Origin: Candidatus Heimdallarchaeota archaeon
GTDB lineage: Archaea > Asgardarchaeota > Heimdallarchaeia > Hodarchaeales > LC-3
Length of the DNA: 11,706 bases
Assembly: GCA_027364495.1 (NCBI GenBank)
Contig: DAHXPE010000548.1
Coordinates: 1-11,706 of the forward strand
Direction: 5' to 3'
Part shown: piece by piece, positions 6,793 through 11,706 of the stretch
How the letters are laid out: each line of letters begins with the position of its first letter
Numbering within the stretch: the stretch's first letter is position 1
The notes under the pieces: generated by a model
What the model was told of the DNA's origin: nothing
Seen by the model: only the letters and a program-made list of their open reading frames with translations
Databases searched by the model: none
Position numbers and translations under genes: made by a program

Positions 6793-7785
6793 ATGAGTAA
6801 TGATAGATATGTTAAATCTAATTTTCGATTTGAAATCACTAAAATTGAGGATTCTAGAGAATTAATGAACAAGATCAGAAATAAACAAACGCTTGTGTAC
6901 CCTTCTCATGAGCCAAATTATCTTAATGCAATCTCTAATTTTAGTAATTGTAGATTAATCATTGTTTATGAAGATGAAGTAGAAATTGGTTATGTTCCGA
7001 CATATATATCAAGAATCGGTCACTTGATCCAATACGCTAATTTAGAAATCCCAAGCGAAATTATTACTAAAAATTACCTTAATTTCTTTAACTCATTATA
7101 TAAATTCGTGATTCGTAACTATACCATTTTCAATTTTGTTTTTAATTTTTTAGATCCAATGAAATCTAAATCCTTTGAACTACTAAATAAACATAATATA
7201 TTAAGGTCTGAATTTAGAACTTTCATAATTGATGGAAATTGGAACCCTTCTGGAGATGTGTTGTATTATATAAGAAAAGGAATAAAAAATAAATTGAGGG
7301 CATTAGAAAAGCCGACTGATTCAGATATAATGACTTATTTTCAAAGTTGTGTAATGAATAGCAGAACCCGTAAAGGTATTGGCAACATTAAATCTGATGA
7401 AATTGATAATTTGATTCACCTTTATAAGTTTTTGATTGACAATAACTCTGGTATTCTGAATTTAATTGTAAATGATCATGATGTGGTGGTCAGTGGCGCA
7501 TTTTTTTTATACAATAAGATGGTCTGCACTTACTTTAATGCAGGTAATTCAGAAATTGGATTAAAATTGGGAGGAAGCTACCTTTCAATATATAATGGTG
7601 TTAATTATGCTTTAAAACATGGAATGTATTTTGACATTGCAGGTTCATATCTTAAAAGAAGTGAGACTTATGAAAAATTATATGAATTTAAAAAAAAGTG
7701 GGGTACAGAAGTAGATGTCAGCCAATATATAGGAGGCTCTAATTGCATGGTAAATAAGTTTCTTAAAATGAAACGGAAAGTTTAA
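6793..7785 (+). CDS. FemAB/GNAT-like acyl- or aminoacyl-transferase
   Basis: A 330-residue protein resembling the FemAB-like (BioF2-like, Acetyltransf_6) branch of the GNAT fold. Features seen: an N-terminal GNAT half with YPSHEPNYLNAI (about residues 36-47) and a strand LIIVYEDEVEIGYVPTY (55-71); a basic mid-region YIRKGIKNKLRALEKP (159-174), like the helix where FemAB proteins carry conserved Arg/Lys; a second GNAT core ILNLIVNDHDVVVSGAFFLY (221-240); and the C-terminal block YFDIAGSYLKRSETYEKLYE (279-298) with FKKKWGTEV, the most typical FemAB signature (FD-x-G, then FK-x-x-WG). Family members move amino acids from aminoacyl-tRNA to peptidoglycan or lipid, or acylate sugars in polysaccharide clusters. 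Most archaea lack peptidoglycan, so a sugar amine or hydroxyl on the surface glycan is a likelier target; this is inference. A good Shine-Dalgarno site supports the ATG, 3 bases after the methyltransferase stop. Confidence 0.75.
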   Translation: MSNDRYVKSNFRFEITKIEDSRELMNKIRNKQTLVYPSHEPNYLNAISNFSNCRLIIVYEDEVEIGYVPTYISRIGHLIQYANLEIPSEIITKNYLNFFNSLYKFVIRNYTIFNFVFNFLDPMKSKSFELLNKHNILRSEFRTFIIDGNWNPSGDVLYYIRKGIKNKLRALEKPTDSDIMTYFQSCVMNSRTRKGIGNIKSDEIDNLIHLYKFLIDNNSGILNLIVNDHDVVVSGAFFLYNKMVCTYFNAGNSEIGLKLGGSYLSIYNGVNYALKHGMYFDIAGSYLKRSETYEKLYEFKKKWGTEVDVSQYIGGSNCMVNKFLKMKRKV

Positions 7786-7837
7786 ACATTAAAAATACAA
7801 TTATCAACTTTAATCAAGGTCAGGATTGAAACAACAT

Positions 7838-7850
7838 TTGATTTTTTTCT
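7838..7850 (+). terminator. T-tract terminator candidate after the FemAB-like gene
   Basis: A run of seven T (7842-7848) lies about 57 bases after the stop at 7785; another seven-T run follows at 7921-7927. Together with a new TATA-like box before the next gene, this suggests that the methyltransferase/FemAB unit ends here. Confidence 0.35.
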
Positions 7851-7970
7851 AATTGAGTGGTCTTTATTCACAAAATATTGGAAAAAATTGACGAGTCTAA
7901 AGTGATTTATTGATGTCATATTTTTTTGCTTTACTTGTATTTAAGTTAGATTAGTATGCTCTAAACAAGG

Positions 7971-7982
7971 AAAAGTTTTTAA
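7971..7982 (+). promoter_or_regulatory. TATA-like promoter of the large membrane protein gene
   Basis: The A/T box aaaagtttttaa lies centred about 27 bases before the ATG at 8004. It supports separate transcription and a leaderless start at ATG 8004 or the adjoining TTG 8001. The box is less ideal than the other TATA boxes in the window. Confidence 0.4.
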
Positions 7983-8003
7983 GTTGAAGATAAATCAATT
8001 TTG

Positions 8004-10412
8004 ATGAAAATAGGAAAAATTTTTTTCCTTGATGTGTTTTTTACTGTAGGCATACTTTTAATTGTAACTGCCGATATTAAATCAGCGGTTTATATTTATT
8101 GGTGGCCAAATTCAAACTTTAATATAATATCATTTTCACAACTCTTCAATAACTTCATTTCTCTCCCTATTGAAATTTCAAGTTTATTATTTAACAATAA
8201 TCCTAAATTATCTCTTATCTTTACATATTGGATAATTTATTTAATCACTATTCCAATTTCACTTTACCTAACCAGAATTTTTCTAGAAGAAACTGCCTCT
8301 ATAATGAGTTTTATATATAAAGTTTTATTTCCATATATATCTATTTTGTTTTTTCTATTTCTTCCATTAAATTCCAATTCTATTTTGTCGTTTGAAGGTG
8401 TTCAAGTTGGAGCTTTTGCCTTTCAAATTTTTATAATTTATTCAATTCTATTATCCGCCATTATTTTTTCCCTTACTATGAAAGTAAAATTTTTTCTCGT
8501 CTTTATAATATTATTTTCAATTTGCTCTTTTCAATTTGCATACCTTTCAACAATTTTTCTCTTAATGATTTTATTGCTTTTTTCTTCCATAACAAGAGGC
8601 AAATATTTCAAAGTTAAACCGACTGCACTTACAATAATTGTTCTTTCTATAATTATTTTTATAAAGTTGATTACCTTATCCACATTACCAAGTGGTTTAG
8701 CAGTAGTTAGTCCATACCTTCCAAATATCCCATTTGGTTACCCAACAAACCCCATAGATAAAACAATACTCCTCTTTTCATATTCAAATTTATATAGTGT
8801 ACCATTTATACAATCCTTTTTTGGAGGTCCCTTTTACCCACCACCATTCACATTTTTTACATATACTGTTTTTATAACATTATTATACTTATTAGTTATT
8901 GTAGCAGTAATATTAGATTTAACGAATCGTGAATCAAAGAAATTACTTTCATCTTTTTCAATTGCATTGATTTCCATTTATATATTTAATTTAACAATTG
9001 GTTCAGATATTTCAACCATAATCCCGGCAGGAAATATTTATTTCAACGTCATATCAACAATTACAAATAACCCAGAATATCTAGTAATTCTAGAACAATT
9101 TTTATTTTCTTTAATTTTATTGCTATCGTTATCAACATCATCCTTATACTTCAAAAAACTTGGAAAATATATTAAATTAAAGCTTGCTATGATGTTTAAA
9201 ATTAGATTCAGGCTCAAAAACAATAATTTTGTTTCATACACTTTATTTGTACTTATTTTGTTGATTCTTTTGTCTCCATATATTTTGAATTTGACAAATC
9301 AAAGCACAGATAAAAACTACACTAATTCAGTAGAAGTAGATTCGTATCTTGCTAAACTTGGTACCCCTCTGACTTTTTTTTATTTCCCTGGAAATTATAA
9401 CACAACACAATTTATGGTCTTATCAAATTATGCAAATTCTCAAACCTATTTAAATGCACAGAAATCTTTACCTCTTTATTATTCCTTAGGTGATAATATA
9501 CTAACTTCAGGTTTTCTTGGAACAAAAACTATAGATCCTGGTTTTTTTTCCTATATTTTAAGTACATTCAGTTTTAAATATCTCGTAATTTCAAATTTAA
9601 CTTATTCAAATAATCTGAATAATTCCAGCTACTTTCATTTCATTAAAAATATTAAAGGATTCGAGATATTTGAAGTGACCCCACCTAAAGTCAACTTTAA
9701 CGATATATTACTCACTTCATCTGTAACTGTACTCAAAAATTTTATTTCGTTAAAAAAAGTTTATCCAGTTTGGCAATATTCTTTTGCAAATTATGATCAA
9801 TTGAATTACTTAAATGGAAATGGAAGCTTAAAATTATTCATCCCTTATTTCTTTTCTCCATATCGATTCTTTACATATAATTTGAACAAAACAATAATCA
9901 TCCCATCCGAGTATTCCAGATACACTAATGCAAATACTAATTGGGCAATTGGATATCCACAGGACTATCCTCAGGAGACCTGGACAAATGTTGCAAATAC
10001 ACTTTCAAATTACCAATTTCAAAATGATCTCAATCCATTGTACGGTGTAACTTTTTCAAATGCAAACAACACTTTACTTTCTTTTAATGCTAAAATGGTT
10101 GATGGAAATTATATGGTACTATCTAGAGTATTATTCAGCAATAGAGGAGGTGAAATGACTTTTTCGATTAATGGAATAAAAACTATTTTATCAACGAATT
10201 CTAACCTTTCTTATTTTTCATTCATTCCAATTTCAACTGTAGATATAAACAATGGAAATCTCCAAATTATTTTAAAAAACAATTTTGGTTTGAACGCAGT
10301 TAATGTTTTTTATTTAATTCGGGAAAATGTGTTTAATTCTACAATGAAACAAATAACAGGAGGTTTAAATGACACAAATCTAAATAATCTAACATATAAC
10401 TATTCTATATAG
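8004..10412 (+). CDS. Large multi-pass membrane protein, GT-C/YfhO-like, with extracytoplasmic C-terminal domain
   Basis: An 802-residue protein. The first ~430 residues hold about eleven hydrophobic segments, beginning with FFLDVFFTVGILLIVT (about 8-23) and ending with TLFVLILLILLSPYIL (413-428). The remaining ~370 residues lack membrane segments. Their middle (FSFKYLVISNLTYSNN, then IKGFEIFEV, about 523-558) recalls the 'GVKYVIV ... FKLIYENENVKIYE' region after the membrane part of YfhO-like proteins. The end (YMVLSRVLFSNRGGEMTFSI, then LQIILKNNFGLNAVNVFYLI, about 703-772) looks like a beta-sandwich, as attached to AftD/DUF3367-type arabinosyltransferases. About fifteen N-x-S/T sequons lie in the C-terminal region, which suggests it faces outside and is N-glycosylated. 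A role as polyprenyl-sugar glycosyltransferase or other glycan-handling protein is inferred. No strong GT-C D/E motif is seen in the first loop; the Asp of VTADIKSAVY just after TM1 is the only near candidate. ATG 8004 is preferred to the adjoining TTG at 8001. Confidence 0.75.
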   Translation: MKIGKIFFLDVFFTVGILLIVTADIKSAVYIYWWPNSNFNIISFSQLFNNFISLPIEISSLLFNNNPKLSLIFTYWIIYLITIPISLYLTRIFLEETASIMSFIYKVLFPYISILFFLFLPLNSNSILSFEGVQVGAFAFQIFIIYSILLSAIIFSLTMKVKFFLVFIILFSICSFQFAYLSTIFLLMILLLFSSITRGKYFKVKPTALTIIVLSIIIFIKLITLSTLPSGLAVVSPYLPNIPFGYPTNPIDKTILLFSYSNLYSVPFIQSFFGGPFYPPPFTFFTYTVFITLLYLLVIVAVILDLTNRESKKLLSSFSIALISIYIFNLTIGSDISTIIPAGNIYFNVISTITNNPEYLVILEQFLFSLILLLSLSTSSLYFKKLGKYIKLKLAMMFKIRFRLKNNNFVSYTLFVLILLILLSPYILNLTNQSTDKNYTNSVEVDSYLAKLGTPLTFFYFPGNYNTTQFMVLSNYANSQTYLNAQKSLPLYYSLGDNILTSGFLGTKTIDPGFFSYILSTFSFKYLVISNLTYSNNLNNSSYFHFIKNIKGFEIFEVTPPKVNFNDILLTSSVTVLKNFISLKKVYPVWQYSFANYDQLNYLNGNGSLKLFIPYFFSPYRFFTYNLNKTIIIPSEYSRYTNANTNWAIGYPQDYPQETWTNVANTLSNYQFQNDLNPLYGVTFSNANNTLLSFNAKMVDGNYMVLSRVLFSNRGGEMTFSINGIKTILSTNSNLSYFSFIPISTVDINNGNLQIILKNNFGLNAVNVFYLIRENVFNSTMKQITGGLNDTNLNNLTYNYSI

Positions 10413-10475
10413 GGTATTCTGAAACGCTCATTTACAACAAAATATAATTTTATTCATAGAAAATTCTAATTTGAT

Positions 10476-10517
10476 AGTGTACATGAATTGCTGTAATTTC
10501 GAAAAGATCCGGTACAA
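10476..10517 (+). repeat. Left terminal inverted repeat of the IS256-like element
   Basis: Without gaps, 30 of 42 positions match the reverse complement of 11665-11706. Shared blocks are agtgta at the tip, tgctgtaa in the middle and gtacaa at the inner end. The matched length and symmetry make chance unlikely. Confidence 0.75.
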
Positions 10518-10519
10518 CC

Positions 10520-11641
10520 CTAATCTACCTCCATGTTCATATACTTTCTTCCGGTGATCCACTCTTCATTTATGTCCATCATTATGGTCACAACAAGTCT
10601 CAGAATGGACTGTTCAGACGGAAATACACCTATCTTCTTTGTCCTCCTCTTGAATTCAAGGGTCAGTCTCTTCAGGACGTTTGTCGTTCTCAGTCTTTTC
10701 TTGCATAATTCACCGTACGCCTTGTCGTTGTATAGTGAAGGATACCATCTTTCAAACATGTCAGATGCCTTGTCCAACCCTTCCTTTATGAGGGTATCCT
10801 GTGCCTTTGATACAAGGGATTCGTTTTCAAGGGCCTGATTTACGATCTGCATTACTGATGGTCGTTTCTTCTTCGGTATGAGTTTCATGAGGTTTCGCAT
10901 GAAATGGACATGGCAGAACTGCCATGCTGCACCCAGGAATGATCTTGTTACGGATTCCTGTATGCCCTTGTGACCATCTGATATCACCAGTTCAATGCCT
11001 TTAAGGCCCCTATCTTTCAGATAATCAAAGAATGATTCCCGATCCCATCTCCGTTTCAGAATCACACATAGTTTGCTTGAAAGTATCTCCCTTTTCCCTC
11101 ACTGTCAATGCCAATGTACATATACAACGCTTTGTTCCCAAATTTCCGTCTTCTCCTTATCTTGAAGTATGTTGCTTCTATGTAGATGAACTTCTTTCTT
11201 TAAAGGAATGATTTTACCTTTGAGTCAAGTTCAGATGCAAGCGTTGAGACATATGAAGCGGGATATATTCTAAACCCCAAGGGATTCAATGACATTCCTG
11301 GTGGAAACACCCTGTATGTATGATTCCAGTATTACGGAGTTGAGGGCATTCTCAACCCTTGAATATCTCTCAAATACATGGGTGCTGAAGGAAAACTCCC
11401 CTGTCTGCGGTTTCTTAAGATCCAGATTCCCGTCTGTTGTTTTCAATGAGCTCTTTCTTGAACCATTCCTGTGTCCCTTTCTCTCTTCCGATCTCTCGTA
11501 GGGAAGAGAGGATACCTGTATCCTTGCCACCTATTCCGTGACTGTGTTTAGAAACCCTTCCATGAGCTTTTTCTTTCCTTCCTTGCTGTCCAGAAGAAAA
11601 CTACTTATTATCTCTTTCATTACATCCAATTGGTCCTGCAT
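10520..11641 (-). pseudogene. IS256/Mutator-type transposase, broken by stops and frameshifts
   Basis: This is the remnant of a DDE transposase that would cut and rejoin the element ends. It reads from ATG at 11641 (MQDQLDVMKEIISSFLLDSK) through three frames. Frame 1 (to 11270) has an in-frame TAG at 11533-11531 and then the typical N-terminal YERSEERKGHRNGSRKSSLK and YIQGVSTRNV. Frame 2 (about 11275-11062) has YVSTLASELDSKVKSFL, a TAA at 11202-11200, then ATYFKIRRR, KALYMYIGIDSEGK and a TGA at 11064-11062. Frame 3 (11065-10520) has the Mutator signature ELVISDGHKGI, then QFCHVHFMRN, VFPSEQSILRLV and NEEWITGRKYM. The first catalytic Asp, expected in D-A-T-Y, is Glu (IEATYF). The second (SDGH) is kept. 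At about 374 codons it is slightly shorter than usual for the family, so small deletions are likely. It cannot make an active enzyme. Confidence 0.9.
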
Positions 11642-11664
11642 TTTTTCACCTATTCAAATCTGAA

Positions 11665-11706
11665 TTGTACAGGACCTCTTCAATTTTACAGCAGATTCAA
11701 TACACT
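11665..11706 (-). repeat. Right terminal inverted repeat of the IS256-like element
   Basis: It mirrors 10476-10517, with agtgta at its outer tip on the very last bases of the window. It lies 23 bases upstream of the transposase ATG, so the transposase promoter would overlap it. The element may extend a base or a few beyond the edge. Confidence 0.75.

Larger units (their letters stand above)
10476..11706 (-). mobile_element. IS256-family insertion sequence, defective, right end at or just past the window edge
   Basis: The element is bounded by two imperfect terminal inverted repeats of 42 bases (10476-10517 and 11665-11706) that flank a transposase pseudogene read on the minus strand. Visible length is about 1.23 kb, typical of a compact IS256 element. 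Its inside is clearly richer in G+C than the surrounding glycan genes. It lies 63 bases after the stop of the large membrane protein gene and does not interrupt that gene. Target duplications (usually 8-9 bases in this family) cannot be checked because the right flank is outside. Confidence 0.8.

Noticed and set aside
9038..9241. Minus-strand open frame of 67 codons
   Set aside because: Shadow of the large membrane protein gene; no own signals.
10533..10838. Plus-strand open frame of 101 codons
   Set aside because: Antisense to the transposase remnant, whose minus-strand translation has clear IS256 motifs.
11289..11501. Plus-strand open frame of 70 codons
   Set aside because: Antisense to the N-terminal part of the transposase remnant.
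1..11706. CRISPR arrays, tRNA or rRNA genes
   Set aside because: No regularly spaced repeats, no CCA-ended cloverleaf pattern and no conserved rRNA blocks were seen on reading both strands.

Overview
The window looks archaeal. Most gene starts have no Shine-Dalgarno sequence but carry an A/T-rich TATA-like box about 24-33 bases upstream of the start codon, as expected for leaderless archaeal transcripts. The one clear ribosome binding site (AAGGTG before the gene at 6793) lies inside an operon, and candidate terminators are T-tracts rather than hairpins. The genes are very A/T-rich, rich in Lys/Asn/Ile, and use AGA/AGG for arginine. I favour a Thermoplasmatales-like acidophile or a relative, from the combination of surface-glycan genes, leaderless promoters and an IS256-type element. 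This placement is inference; no rRNA, tRNA or other taxonomic marker is present.

Layout. Positions 2-697 hold the 3' part of a family-2 glycosyltransferase of the dolichyl-phosphate sugar synthase/ALG5 type, cut by the left edge. A ~1.04 kb gene-poor stretch follows and may contain a decayed gene on the minus strand. Positions 1738-3814 are a two-gene glycosyltransferase operon, one GT4-like and one GT2-like, overlapping by 8 bases. A 680-base gene-poor stretch follows, perhaps with a decayed plus-strand frame, then a convergent GT4-type glycosyltransferase on the minus strand (4495-5589). A 384-base divergent promoter region leads to a coupled pair: a SAM-dependent methyltransferase (5974-6789) and a FemAB/GNAT-like acyl- or aminoacyl-transferase (6793-7785). 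An 802-residue multi-pass membrane protein follows (8004-10412), with a large, sequon-rich, probably extracytoplasmic C-terminal region. From 10476 to the right edge lies an almost complete but mutationally dead IS256-family element with both terminal inverted repeats visible.

Functionally this reads as an accessory surface-glycan locus, such as N-glycan, lipid-linked oligosaccharide or exopolysaccharide. The glycosyltransferases would assemble the sugar chain on a lipid carrier at the cytoplasmic face. The methyltransferase and FemAB-like protein would decorate sugars. The large membrane protein resembles GT-C/YfhO/AftD-type proteins and may act on the outer face. No donor, acceptor or linkage can be read from the sequence. 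Mixed gene orientation, long spacers with probable gene remains and a dead transposon fit an often-rearranged cell-surface locus. The most unusual parts are the methyltransferase/FemAB pair and the large membrane protein; neither is proof of a new system.
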